The notes under the pieces were generated by a model, which saw only the letters and a list, made by a program, of their open reading frames with translations, ran no database searches and was not told the DNA's origin. From Falcatimonas sp. MSJ-15 (GTDB lineage Bacteria; Bacillota; Clostridia; Lachnospirales; Lachnospiraceae), in assembly GCF_018918265.1 (NCBI RefSeq), contig NZ_JAHLQC010000007.1, forward strand, positions 1 to 64,000: a stretch of DNA of 64,000 bases, written 5' to 3'. The translations under genes and the position numbers were made by a program. Positions within the stretch are counted from its first letter, which is position 1. Every line of letters starts with the position of its first letter. Of the stretch, positions 8,476-18,084 are shown piece by piece.

Positions 8476-8615
8476 AATAAGAAACTGAAGATAAGTTTAA
8501 TGATAAACAGAATAAAAGTGAAAGGTAAGCGATAGTATGTTGCGGATGAGATTTCACAATAGAATAGAGAGTATATTAAAGAGTCAGACCATTTGATGGT
8601 CTGGCTCTTATTTAT
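8476..8615 (+). ncRNA. Candidate small RNA or attenuated leader
   Basis: A good promoter (8442-8469) and a strong terminator hairpin (GAG-CAGACCAT/ATGGTCTG-CTC at 8581-8607, then a T-rich tail) enclose about 135 nt without a normal gene. Inside, ATG at 8537 opens a 19-codon frame (MLRMRFHNRIESILKSQTI) whose stop at 8594-8596 lies in the terminator loop; AAAGGT is 10 nt upstream. This resembles a leader-peptide attenuator ahead of the gene at 8699, or an independent sRNA. The homology class is unknown. Confidence 0.45.
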
Positions 8616-8698
8616 TTTGTGCTTTACTATGATAACAAGATAAAAGAAATTGTTAATACTAATACAATTGTTAAGAATATTTATAGGAGGAGAAGAAT

Positions 8699-9340
8699 AT
8701 GGAAAAAAGAAAAACTTTATTTCGATTATTAATGATAATAATCGGAAACACTATCTATGCACTGGCGGTGGCATTATTTATTATGCCTAATGGATTAATA
8801 ACCGGTGGAACAACAGGACTGGCTCTTTTTGTAAATCATATAACTAATATTCCGGTGTCAGCTTTTGTTGCAGTATGGAATATTGTAATGTTTATAATTG
8901 GAGCAGTGATACTTGGCAAAGCATTTGCTATGAAGACACTTCTTAGTACATTCTATTATCCGGTTGCACTTGAGATTATACAGAAGATAACAGGTAATTA
9001 TAAAGTTACAGAAGATGTTATGTTAGCAACAGTATGTGCCGGACTTATGATTGGTTTCGCAATAGGACTTGTAATACTCGCAGGTGCAAGCACAGGAGGA
9101 ATGGATATACCACCACTTGTTCTCAATAAGAAGTTTAAGATGTCAGTATCAGTAACAATGTATGCAATCGATTTTGTGGTTCTTATATTACAGATGGCAT
9201 TTACAAGTGTTGACAAGATACTATATGGAATTATCCTTGTATTGCTATATACAGTTACACTTGGCAAGATACTTGCGTATGGTGAGAATATGAAAAAGGC
9301 TGAAGTTCAGTTACATAATCAGAATCTTCAAAAAGCATAA
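8699..9340 (+). CDS. YitT/YczE-family (DUF161) membrane protein
   Basis: The 213-aa protein has five or six transmembrane helices and the family's repeated motifs: NTIYALAVALFIMPNGLITGGTTGLA at residues 15-40 and LVILAGASTGGMDIPPLVLNKKF in the second half. Full YitT proteins carry a C-terminal soluble DUF2179 domain; here it is absent, which gives a shorter form. The function of the family is unknown, with transport suspected. AGGAGGAGA precedes the start. It may be controlled by the leader/terminator just upstream. Confidence 0.8.
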   Translation: MEKRKTLFRLLMIIIGNTIYALAVALFIMPNGLITGGTTGLALFVNHITNIPVSAFVAVWNIVMFIIGAVILGKAFAMKTLLSTFYYPVALEIIQKITGNYKVTEDVMLATVCAGLMIGFAIGLVILAGASTGGMDIPPLVLNKKFKMSVSVTMYAIDFVVLILQMAFTSVDKILYGIILVLLYTVTLGKILAYGENMKKAEVQLHNQNLQKA

Positions 9341-9356
9341 AGTGATAAAAATTTGC

Positions 9357-9386
9357 AAATCCCGTCATAGACTATGGCGGGATTTA
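9357..9386 (+). terminator. Intrinsic terminator of the YitT-type gene
   Basis: AAATCCCG-CATA pairs with TATG-CGGGATTT around a 3-nt loop, 17 bp after the stop. The tail is weakly T-rich. Confidence 0.75.
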
Positions 9387-9494
9387 TGTTATAATATAGA
9401 CTGTGTCGGTTTTTTAGCTATATAAGATTAAAAAAATGAAGAATTAATATATATAGTAAGGACAGACATATAGAATAAGAAAAGAGGTAGCAGT

Positions 9495-10925
9495 ATGAAG
9501 GTGGAGAAAAGCGTTCTTTTAGAGAAGAAAAGACCATTACTAAAGAGATTACTGTCAATACTTACTGACAGTTATGAATATGTTTCAATACTTGCCTGCG
9601 ATACAGTAGGTAAAGGATATTCGATATCAAAAAGCGGAATAGTTGTTCAGGAACAGCAGCTTTTTACAGACAAAGGTTATGTTGTAAAAGTATATGATGG
9701 CGAGAGTTATGGAGAATATTCATTTAATAACATAACAGAGAATAATATTGATGAGATAAAAGAAGCTGTAAGTGAATCACTTATGCCATGGAAAGATAGT
9801 CTTAGAGAAGAACTCTCAGTTAAAAAGTATAAAAAGATGACAGAAGAGAAGATTTCATTTGAAAAAAGTACAGAATATGAAAAAGATCCGTCAGAGATGG
9901 GAGATGAAGCTATAATAGATGCTTTATCAGCAATAAGACAAAATACACTTGATAAAGAATCAAAACTTATAGATGCAGCTGTAAGTTTTTCATACCAGAA
10001 ATATCACAAACTGTTCTTATCTGATAATAAAGAACTTGAGCAGAATGTAATGTGGTCAACAGCAGCACTTTCAGCGAGGTCAGCAAAGGGACAGGAAGTA
10101 AAATCTGCATTCTCTACAGCTTCAGGAATAAAAGGTGCTGAAGTAATAGATGAGATAAGAGAGAAGATAGATGAAGTTATAGAAAAGGTTAACCTTCTTC
10201 TTATTAGCGAGCCTATGATACAGGGAGAGTATGATTGTATATGTGCACCTGATGTAACAGGAATGATTGTACATGAAGCATTTGGACATGGCGTTGAGAT
10301 GGATATGTTTGTCAAAGATCGTGCACTTGCAAAACAATATATCGGAGAATATGTTGCATCACCACTTGTTACAATGCATGATGGAGCATCTGCATATACA
10401 CAGACAGCTACATATTTCTTTGATGATGAAGGAACACTTGCTCATGATACTGTTATAATAGAAAAAGGTATCTTAAAACAGGGTATATGTGATGCACAGG
10501 CAGGTATGGCACTTGGCTTTGAACCTACAGGTAACGGAAGAAGACAGAGTACAGAGAGAAAAGCATATACAAGAATGACTAATACATATTTTGAAGAAGG
10601 AACAGATAAAGTAGAAGATATGATAGCTTCAATAGAATATGGATTCCTTCTTGAGAATGCAAGCAGTGGAATGGAAGATCCTAAGAACTGGGGAATTCAG
10701 TGCCTTGTAGATTGTGCAAGAGAGATTAAAGATGGTAAATTTACAGGAAGAGTATTCTCACCAATAGTACTTACAGGATATGTTCCAGACCTCTTAAAAT
10801 CTATAACAATGATGTCTGATGCAAAAGAATTAAGCGGAAGTGGTATGTGTGGAAAAGGTTACAAAGAATGGGTTAAAGTATCAGATGGCGGTCCATATAT
10901 AAAAGCTAGAATCAGATTAGGATAA
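9495..10925 (+). CDS. tldD: TldD-type metalloprotease subunit
   Basis: The 476-aa protein matches TldD. The zinc-binding HExxxH motif is present as HEAFGHGVEMD near residue 259, with downstream GNGRRQSTERKAYTRMTNTYFEEG and ENASSGMEDPKNWG that are characteristic of the family. TldD forms a complex with TldE/PmbA that degrades unfolded or modified peptides and, in some bacteria, cuts leader peptides from RiPPs. The partner follows 21 bp later. No RiPP precursor or maturase is seen in the window, so a general proteolytic role is likelier here. RBS is AGAGGTAG. Confidence 0.88.
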   Translation: MKVEKSVLLEKKRPLLKRLLSILTDSYEYVSILACDTVGKGYSISKSGIVVQEQQLFTDKGYVVKVYDGESYGEYSFNNITENNIDEIKEAVSESLMPWKDSLREELSVKKYKKMTEEKISFEKSTEYEKDPSEMGDEAIIDALSAIRQNTLDKESKLIDAAVSFSYQKYHKLFLSDNKELEQNVMWSTAALSARSAKGQEVKSAFSTASGIKGAEVIDEIREKIDEVIEKVNLLLISEPMIQGEYDCICAPDVTGMIVHEAFGHGVEMDMFVKDRALAKQYIGEYVASPLVTMHDGASAYTQTATYFFDDEGTLAHDTVIIEKGILKQGICDAQAGMALGFEPTGNGRRQSTERKAYTRMTNTYFEEGTDKVEDMIASIEYGFLLENASSGMEDPKNWGIQCLVDCAREIKDGKFTGRVFSPIVLTGYVPDLLKSITMMSDAKELSGSGMCGKGYKEWVKVSDGGPYIKARIRLG

Positions 10926-10946
10926 TTAAGAGAGGATGGTTGCAGG

Positions 10947-12221
10947 ATGATAGATATAATATTAAAAGCTATTAAGAATAACTCTATAGAGAAATATCTT
11001 ATAGAAGAAAAAGTTACAAAAAGTGCTGAACTCTTTTTTGTAAAAAAAGAGCTTGATATGAGAAGAATGAAGAATGTAGCTCATTATACTGTTACAGTAT
11101 TCAGAGATTTTGAAGAAAATGATATTAAATACAGAGGAAGCAGCATTGTTAATATCGTTCCGGAGATGGATGAAGATATGATTGAAAAAGCCATATCAGA
11201 AGCATATTATGCAGCACAATTTGTCAAGAACAAGTACTATGAACTTATAAAAGGTGAGAAAAAAGAGATGAAAGTTATGCCATCATCTTTTGAAAATTAT
11301 ACACTTAATGAGGCATGTAATGCATTTGTAGAAGCATTATATAAAGAAGATGTAAGAAAAGAATCTTTTATTAATTCAGCAGAATTTTTTGTTAATAAGA
11401 ATGTTGTAAGAATTATTAATTCAGAAGGAATAGATGTATCATATACAAGATATAATGCTAATGGTGAGTTTGTAGTTCAGTGTATAGAACCACAGGATGT
11501 AGAATTATATCAGAACTTTGAATATACTGATCTTGATACAGAAGCTTTGTCAAGACAAGTAAGAGAAGCATTAGATACAGTATGTGCAAGAGCTAATGCA
11601 AAGACAGCACCAAAAAAAGGTGAATATACAGTAATATTGTCTGGTAAGAATCTGTCACAGTTATTTGAATATTATGCAGCAAGAACAAGTGTAGGATATA
11701 TCTATGCAGGAATATCAGATCTAAAACCTGGTGATAATGTTCAACGTGAAGATGCCAGTGGAGAGAAAGTTAATGTTACACTAAAAAGTACTATTCCATA
11801 TTCACTTGAAGGAATTGAGATGAAAGATGTAGAGATTGTACAGGAAGGTATAGTTAAGAATATCTATGGTAATGCAAGGATATCATATTATCTGGGCGTA
11901 GAACCAACAGGTATGCCTGATGCAGTTAGTGTAGATAATGGAACAGTTACATTTGAAGAGATGAAAAAAGAACCATATCTTTATGTGGTTAATTTCTCAG
12001 ATTTTAGTGTCAATCCATTGACAGGATTCTTTGGTGGTGAGATAAGACTTGGATATCTGTTTGACGGTGAGAACGTAACACCGGTTACAGGTGGCTCAAT
12101 TAGTGGTAATTTTATTGAATTACAAAATAATCTTGTATTTTCAAAAGAAAGATACAAAGATAGCAAATATGAAGGACCATTTGCAGTAAGAATTAAGAAT
12201 GTTCAGGTTGCAGGTGAGTAG
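10947..12221 (+). CDS. pmbA: TldE/PmbA-type partner subunit
   Basis: The 424-aa protein shares the TldD fold but lacks the HExxxH motif, as expected for the non-catalytic PmbA/TldE subunit. C-terminal text GMPDAVSVDNGTVTFEEM, VNPLTGFFGGEIRLGYLFDGENVTPVTGGSISGN is typical. It should form the heterodimeric TldD-TldE protease with the preceding gene. The start follows GAGAGGATGG. The two genes appear co-transcribed, and the GNAT and recQ genes follow closely. Confidence 0.85.
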   Translation: MIDIILKAIKNNSIEKYLIEEKVTKSAELFFVKKELDMRRMKNVAHYTVTVFRDFEENDIKYRGSSIVNIVPEMDEDMIEKAISEAYYAAQFVKNKYYELIKGEKKEMKVMPSSFENYTLNEACNAFVEALYKEDVRKESFINSAEFFVNKNVVRIINSEGIDVSYTRYNANGEFVVQCIEPQDVELYQNFEYTDLDTEALSRQVREALDTVCARANAKTAPKKGEYTVILSGKNLSQLFEYYAARTSVGYIYAGISDLKPGDNVQREDASGEKVNVTLKSTIPYSLEGIEMKDVEIVQEGIVKNIYGNARISYYLGVEPTGMPDAVSVDNGTVTFEEMKKEPYLYVVNFSDFSVNPLTGFFGGEIRLGYLFDGENVTPVTGGSISGNFIELQNNLVFSKERYKDSKYEGPFAVRIKNVQVAGE

Positions 12222-12248
12222 ATAATTAATATAGGTAAAGGTGAAGAT

Positions 12249-12845
12249 ATGGAGTTAAGAAGACTTAGTGTTGAACAGATTGTGGAATTATATGACAGAC
12301 ATCTTAAGTATGATTTTCTAGAAGACGAGTTAAAGCCAATAGGCAGGATTACAGATATGTATGACAGAGGTGTCTATTTTGCGGCTGGAATGTATGATGA
12401 AGAGAATGTACTTAGAGCATATGCCTATTTTGTACATGATGCAAAGGAAAAGACAGTTCTTCTTGATTATTTTGCAGTTGTAAGAGGTAATAGAGATAAA
12501 GGATATGGAAGTAAGTTTTGGGAAAATGCAGGTGCATTTCTTAAAGAATATGATATAGACAGGCTTTATCTTGAAACTGAGAATATTCATTTTGCAAAAG
12601 ATGATGAAGATATGAACACAAGGATTAGACGAATTGCATTTTATAAGAAGAATGGTCTTACAATGACAGATGTAAGAAGTATGCTATTTGGTGTTAATTA
12701 TAATATTATGACGTTAGAACTTAATAAAGATAATGTTGCAACAGGTATATGCGATACTGATACAGCAAGACAACAGTTAAAGAATATATACAATATTATG
12801 TTTGAAGAAGAAAAATTCAAGGATAAAGTGATAATTTATGAATAA
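12249..12845 (+). CDS. GNAT-family N-acetyltransferase
   Basis: The 198-aa protein has the acetyl-CoA binding loop V-R-G-N-R-D-K-G-Y-G-S-K-F near residues 78-90 after a central beta strand (KTVLLDYFAVV), then a conserved FYKKNG segment (about 137-142). The substrate cannot be told. The 3' end overlaps recQ by 8 bp, which points to translational coupling in the tldD-to-recQ operon. Confidence 0.75.
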   Translation: MELRRLSVEQIVELYDRHLKYDFLEDELKPIGRITDMYDRGVYFAAGMYDEENVLRAYAYFVHDAKEKTVLLDYFAVVRGNRDKGYGSKFWENAGAFLKEYDIDRLYLETENIHFAKDDEDMNTRIRRIAFYKKNGLTMTDVRSMLFGVNYNIMTLELNKDNVATGICDTDTARQQLKNIYNIMFEEEKFKDKVIIYE

Positions 12846-14688
12846 ATATGAGATATTAAAGAAGTATTTTGGTTATGACAGTTTTAGAGAAGGGCAGGAA
12901 GTACTAATTGATGGTATATTAAGTGGACATGATACACTTGGAATAATGCCAACCGGTGCCGGTAAGTCATTATGTTATCAGGTTCCGGCACTCATGCTTG
13001 ATGGCATTACACTTGTAATATCTCCACTCATATCACTTATGACAGATCAGGTTATGGCACTTAACCAGGCAGGTGTACATGCAGCTTATATTAATAGTTC
13101 GCTTACACCTAATCAGACACGACTTGCACTTATGTATGCAAAAGAAGGAAGATATAAGATAATATATGTCGCACCAGAGAGGTTGCTTTTACCGGAATTC
13201 ATTGATTTTGCGTCATCAGTTAATATATCAATGATTACAGTTGATGAAGCACATTGTATATCACAATGGGGACAGGATTTTAGACCAAGTTATCTTAAGA
13301 TTCTTGATTTTATCAATCTTTTGCCAAAACGTCCGGTTGTAAGTGCATTTACAGCAACTGCAACGCATGAAGTAAAAGATGATATTATTAATATAATGAA
13401 ACTTATAGATCCTTGTATCCTTGTAACGGGATTTGACAGGAAGAATCTTAAGTTTGTTGTAAAAAAACCAAAAGACAAATATGCACAGGTTATAGATTAT
13501 ATTAATGAACATCGCAATGAATCAGGCATAATATATTGTCAGACCAGAAAAAATGTAGAAGAAGTATGCGAAAAACTTTGTCAGGATGGCATAAATGCGA
13601 CAAGATATCATGCAGGACTATCTGACACAGAGCGAAAACAGAACCAGGAAGATTTTATATATGATACCAGACCGGTGATGGTTGCAACTAATGCATTTGG
13701 AATGGGTATAGATAAATCCAATGTAAGATATGTTATTCATTATAATATGCCTAAGAATATTGAAAGTTATTATCAGGAAGCAGGAAGAGCAGGTCGAGAT
13801 GGACTGCCTTCCGAATGTATATTGCTTTATAGTGGTCAGGATGTTGCGACTAACCAATATATGATAGATTATGTAAGCGAGAATAATGAGCTTGATTATG
13901 ATACACTTAAAATTATAAAAGAACGTGAGAGAAACAGGCTTAAGAAGATGACTTATTATTGCTTTACCAATGATTGCTTAAGGACATATATATTGAGATA
14001 TTTTGGCGAAAATGCAGAGAATTACTGTGGGAATTGTTCTAATTGTCTCACACAATATGAAAATGAAGATGTAACAGAAGTTGCAAAGGGTATTCTTATA
14101 TGTATGAAGGAATCAAAAATGAGATATGGAATAGCAGTAATTCTTGATACACTTAGAGGAAGCAAGAGTCAAAAAGTCTTAAAATATTCGCTTGATAAGA
14201 GCAGTCAGTATGGAAAGTATCAGACTATGACTATACATAAACTTCGTAATATATTCAATCATCTTCTTGTGAATGACTATGTATATCAGACTGATGATGA
14301 ATATCAGATAGCCAAGATATCAGAAAAAGGAAGAGATTTTCTTGACAGTGATACCGAGAGCATTATAATAAAGCTGCCAAAAGAGATAGAAAAAGTGGAT
14401 ACTGATAAAAAAGCAAAGAAGCAGACGTCAAAGAATAGCAGCAATGTATCCGGTGCTATGTCAGGAATGTTTGAAGAACTTAGAAGTCTTAGAAAACAGA
14501 TAGCATCAGAACAGCAAGTGCCACCATATCTTATTTTTGCTGATAAGACACTAATCGATATGTGTGATAAAGTACCACATACCAAAGATGAGATGTTAAT
14601 GGTATCTGGTGTAGGTGAGAAGAAGTATGAGAAGTATGGTGAAACATTCTTAAAGGCAATAAAAGAATACGAGATTAATAATATGTAA
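12838..14688 (+). CDS. recQ: ATP-dependent DNA helicase RecQ
   Basis: The 616-aa protein shows helicase motifs in order: Walker A MPTGAGKSLCYQVPA (about 38-52), DEAHCISQWGQDFRPSY (about 136-152), SAFTATAT (about 167-174) and the Q/R-rich motif VI YYQEAGRAGRDG. A zinc-binding RecQ-C-terminal region follows (Cys in YYCFTNDCLRTYILRYFGE and CGNCSNC, residues ~380-405), and an HRDC domain lies near the C-terminus (EEQVPPYLIFADKTL-like text). RecQ unwinds 3'-5' in recombination and repair. It overlaps the GNAT gene by 8 bp. Confidence 0.95.
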   Translation: MNKYEILKKYFGYDSFREGQEVLIDGILSGHDTLGIMPTGAGKSLCYQVPALMLDGITLVISPLISLMTDQVMALNQAGVHAAYINSSLTPNQTRLALMYAKEGRYKIIYVAPERLLLPEFIDFASSVNISMITVDEAHCISQWGQDFRPSYLKILDFINLLPKRPVVSAFTATATHEVKDDIINIMKLIDPCILVTGFDRKNLKFVVKKPKDKYAQVIDYINEHRNESGIIYCQTRKNVEEVCEKLCQDGINATRYHAGLSDTERKQNQEDFIYDTRPVMVATNAFGMGIDKSNVRYVIHYNMPKNIESYYQEAGRAGRDGLPSECILLYSGQDVATNQYMIDYVSENNELDYDTLKIIKERERNRLKKMTYYCFTNDCLRTYILRYFGENAENYCGNCSNCLTQYENEDVTEVAKGILICMKESKMRYGIAVILDTLRGSKSQKVLKYSLDKSSQYGKYQTMTIHKLRNIFNHLLVNDYVYQTDDEYQIAKISEKGRDFLDSDTESIIIKLPKEIEKVDTDKKAKKQTSKNSSNVSGAMSGMFEELRSLRKQIASEQQVPPYLIFADKTLIDMCDKVPHTKDEMLMVSGVGEKKYEKYGETFLKAIKEYEINNM

Positions 14689-14708
14689 AAATAAGGGAGA
14701 TGTTTTGG

Positions 14709-15212
14709 ATGGGCGACAGACTTATGAAGAGTGATGTTGAGAAGATAAAACAGGAGATTGAACATAGAAAACTTGTAGAAAGACCAAAACTTATAGAAGC
14801 TGTTAAAGAAGCAAGAGCACAGGGAGATCTCAGTGAGAATTTTGAATATCACGCAGCTAAAAAAGATAAGAATCGTAATGAGAGCAGAATCAGATATCTT
14901 GAGAGAATGTTAAAGAATGCAGAAGTAATCGAAGACAATTCTAAAGAAGATGAAGTTGGACTTAATAATACTGTTGAAGTCTATTTTGAAGATGATGATG
15001 AGACAGAGACTTACAAGATAGTAACTTCAGTAAGAGGTAACTCACTTGGCGGTTATATAAGTATAGAATCACCTATAGGTAAAGCAGTTATGGGTAAGAA
15101 AGAAGGCGACAGAGTATACGTTGAAGTCAATGAAAAAGTCGGATATTATGTTGTAATCAAGAAAATTACCAAGACTGTTGATGATTCACAAGACCATATC
15201 AGAGGATATTAG
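14709..15212 (+). CDS. GreA/GreB-type transcription elongation factor
   Basis: About 167 aa. The N-terminal coiled coil contains the acidic tip ARAQGDLSENFEYHAAKKDKNRNESRIRYLERML, the hallmark of GreA. The C-terminal FKBP-like part has ESPIGKAVMGKKEGDRVYVE. It should rescue backtracked RNA polymerase. ATG at 14709 is preferred because AAGGGAG ends 9 nt before it; the in-frame ATG at 14700 abuts that RBS. It may be a second Gre paralogue, so greA is not assigned with certainty. Confidence 0.88.
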   Translation: MGDRLMKSDVEKIKQEIEHRKLVERPKLIEAVKEARAQGDLSENFEYHAAKKDKNRNESRIRYLERMLKNAEVIEDNSKEDEVGLNNTVEVYFEDDDETETYKIVTSVRGNSLGGYISIESPIGKAVMGKKEGDRVYVEVNEKVGYYVVIKKITKTVDDSQDHIRGY

Positions 15213-15291
15213 ACATTTTAAAAAGTAAAAAATAGTTGTCTTGCCACCGATAAAGAATATGGATCTATATTTTTTATCAGGTGGTGAGAGA

Positions 15292-18078
15292 ATGGCGGAA
15301 TTAATATATATAATACAAGTAATAGCTGTAATAACGTCTTTTATGGGGTTTTTGCTTGTATATAAACAAAGATCTTCAAAGACACAGAAACTGATGATGG
15401 CAGTTATGCTGTGTCTTTTTATATATAGTTATGGTTATCTGCTTGAGATTATGAGCGGAAGCCTTCTTGAAGCACTTATGGCAATAAGGATGGAATATCT
15501 TGGAATAGCATATATAGCTACATTCTATTTATTGTTTCTGGCATCATATCTTAACATACAATTTAATAGAATAATAGAAATGTGTCTCTTTTTTCATGAT
15601 ACATTGATAGTTCTTTTGGTTTTTTTGGTTAAATATAATAATATCTATTATAGAAATGTGCAATATGTATATACAGGTGTAATGCCACATATAAAACTTG
15701 TTCCAGGAATTATATATACATATAACTGCATTATTAATTTTGTACTTATGGGAACCGGACTTGGCTTTATAATATTTAAATATGTAAAAGCTGAGACTGA
15801 TAAGAAGAAGAAATCACTTAGAACTATGTTATATGCGTCATGTATACCAATAATTGCATATATAATCGGAATACATAAGATGCTTGGTGATTATGATATA
15901 GTACCAGTTGGAATACTTGTGTCGATGATTATATTCATTGGAATTATTATGAAAGAGAGAATGTTCAGTATAACAGAGATGGCTTATGAACAGATAGTTC
16001 TTGATATGAACGAGCCTATAATAATAGCTGATAATGAATTCAATATAGTGCATAAGAATCATGAAGCAAAAAGAATATCATACAATTTTTCACAAGAATA
16101 TGAAGAAGAACTTATAGAGAATATATGTACAACAGATTCACAGGAATATAGACTTAATGACAGATATTATCACAAACACATAACACGTATAGGAAGTGGT
16201 GACAGTACAGATGCATATGTAATAGTTCTTTTAGATATAACAAAGAGTAAAGAAGACTATGTAAAGATGGAGGAACTTCGCAATAAAGCTGATGCTGCGA
16301 ATAGAGCAAAGAGCATATTTCTTGCTAATATGAGTCATGAGATTAGAACACCACTTAATGGAATTATTGGATATTGTGAGCTGCTTATGAATGATAATAT
16401 AGATATGAGAGTAAGAGAGAGAGCACAAGGAATAGATGCTTCTGCTAAGATGCTCCTTACAATTTTTAATGAAGTTCTTGATATATCAAAGATTGAGCAG
16501 GGAACAGTTGAACTTAATGAAGAAGTATATAATACACAGTCTTTAATCAATGACATAATAAGTAATGCTATGTTTTTCATTAAGAATAATGGAATAGATA
16601 TGAATTGCAATATATCCGAGAATATAGCATATAAGATGTATGGAGATATTGGTAAGATAAGACAGATTGTTAACAATACGCTTATAGGAGTGCAACAATA
16701 TATAAATAAAGGAAAGATTGAGTTTAATGTATCACAGGAAAAAGTCGATGTGGATATATGTATATTGTGTTTTGAGATAGTTATTGAAGGAACATATATT
16801 AATTGTGATGAGATAATAAGAATCTATAATACACTTACAAGAAAAAACAATGTAGACAGTGAATTGTTAGATGAGACTAACATAGGTTTTTCAATATCAA
16901 AAGCATACGCAAAAGTTATGAAAGCAAGGATAAGACTTGAAATTCCGACAGAGAATGAGATAATAATAAAAATTGCCTTTAGACAGAAGATAAAAGATGA
17001 GCGTGAAATTGGTAGAATGCTATATGGAAGTGAACTAGATAGAACGGGCAAGAAGATAAGAGTAGAGAAAGCAGATATTCTGGTAGTTGATGACAACAGA
17101 GTTAATCTTGATGTTATGAGTGGATACTTTAGAACTTTTAACGTAGAACCAGACCTTGCATGCAGTGGTAAGGAAGCGATTGAATATACGCATAAGAAGA
17201 GATATGATATTATATTTCTTGACCAGATGATGCCTGTAATGGATGGACTCGAAACAGAGAGAGCGATTAGAAGAGAAGAAACTGATAGTGAAAATCATAC
17301 GATAATAATAGCATTTACAGCTAATGCAATCAGTGGCGAGAGAGAAAAACTTCTTGCATCAGGGTTTGATGACTTTATATCAAAGCCAATAAGGATGTCA
17401 GAACTTAGTAATATTCTTGTTAAGTATCTTGATAAAAGTGTGATTACATATTGTGCTGGTAATGATAATGTTAGTGAAAAAGCCAAAGATAAGACTTTTG
17501 ATATTCTAAAAGAACTAGGTATAGACGTAGAAAAAGCTTTGTCACTGTGTGATGAGAGTGTAATAGAATATGTGAACACACTAAAGATTAATGAGAAGTA
17601 TAGTAAAGAAAAAATAATGCAGCTGACAGATTCGTATGAGAATAATAACATAGAAGATTATACAATTATAGTACATTCAGTGAAGAGTACACTTTATATG
17701 ATAGGTGCCAAAGAATTGGGGGATGAAGCTAAAAGACTTGAGATGTCAGGTAAAGAAGGAAGAATAGAATATATAGATAATAATACAAAATCATTCATTG
17801 TGCGTTATGATGAACTTATGAATGGCATCAGAGAGTTTATTAAAGAATATGAGAATGACAAAGACAATGAAGCATATATAGATATACAGACGGATACACA
17901 AGATATGCATAGCAAAATAGATGTACAAGAGGATATAGAAACTGTGCATAGTGATGAAGACACGCAGGATGATGAAAAAGAGATGAAAAAGAACATATCA
18001 GATATGCTGGCACATGACAATTATGATGATGCAATTAATATGATCGAAGTACTTAAGATGTATACAAAAAAGGAGTGA
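15292..18078 (+). CDS. Hybrid sensor kinase with decayed ATPase domain, receiver and HPt domains
   Basis: About 928 aa from ATG 15292 (GGTGGTGAGAG upstream; a TTG at 15241 would add 17 residues). Domains in order: about seven transmembrane helices (1-225), a PAS-like segment (about 230-310), HisKA with intact FLANMSHEIRTPLNG (His349), a CA-like domain (about 440-580), a receiver with FLDQMMPVMDG (Asp644), and an HPt domain with IVHSVKSTLYMIGA (His795). In the CA region the N-box Asn, the D-x-G-x-G box and the G-x-G-L-G box are all unrecognisable (EGTYIN and TNIGFSIS stand in their places). Autophosphorylation is therefore doubtful. The phospho-acceptor residues are kept, so it may be a phosphorelay scaffold or phosphatase. 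The triple-receiver gene follows 6 bp later. Confidence 0.8.
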   Translation: MAELIYIIQVIAVITSFMGFLLVYKQRSSKTQKLMMAVMLCLFIYSYGYLLEIMSGSLLEALMAIRMEYLGIAYIATFYLLFLASYLNIQFNRIIEMCLFFHDTLIVLLVFLVKYNNIYYRNVQYVYTGVMPHIKLVPGIIYTYNCIINFVLMGTGLGFIIFKYVKAETDKKKKSLRTMLYASCIPIIAYIIGIHKMLGDYDIVPVGILVSMIIFIGIIMKERMFSITEMAYEQIVLDMNEPIIIADNEFNIVHKNHEAKRISYNFSQEYEEELIENICTTDSQEYRLNDRYYHKHITRIGSGDSTDAYVIVLLDITKSKEDYVKMEELRNKADAANRAKSIFLANMSHEIRTPLNGIIGYCELLMNDNIDMRVRERAQGIDASAKMLLTIFNEVLDISKIEQGTVELNEEVYNTQSLINDIISNAMFFIKNNGIDMNCNISENIAYKMYGDIGKIRQIVNNTLIGVQQYINKGKIEFNVSQEKVDVDICILCFEIVIEGTYINCDEIIRIYNTLTRKNNVDSELLDETNIGFSISKAYAKVMKARIRLEIPTENEIIIKIAFRQKIKDEREIGRMLYGSELDRTGKKIRVEKADILVVDDNRVNLDVMSGYFRTFNVEPDLACSGKEAIEYTHKKRYDIIFLDQMMPVMDGLETERAIRREETDSENHTIIIAFTANAISGEREKLLASGFDDFISKPIRMSELSNILVKYLDKSVITYCAGNDNVSEKAKDKTFDILKELGIDVEKALSLCDESVIEYVNTLKINEKYSKEKIMQLTDSYENNNIEDYTIIVHSVKSTLYMIGAKELGDEAKRLEMSGKEGRIEYIDNNTKSFIVRYDELMNGIREFIKEYENDKDNEAYIDIQTDTQDMHSKIDVQEDIETVHSDEDTQDDEKEMKKNISDMLAHDNYDDAINMIEVLKMYTKKE

Positions 18079-18084
18079 AAATGT

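Noticed and set aside
14304-14852. A 182-codon minus-strand frame overlapping recQ and the greA-like gene
   Set aside because: It runs antisense to two strongly supported genes and has Ser/Phe-rich shadow composition.
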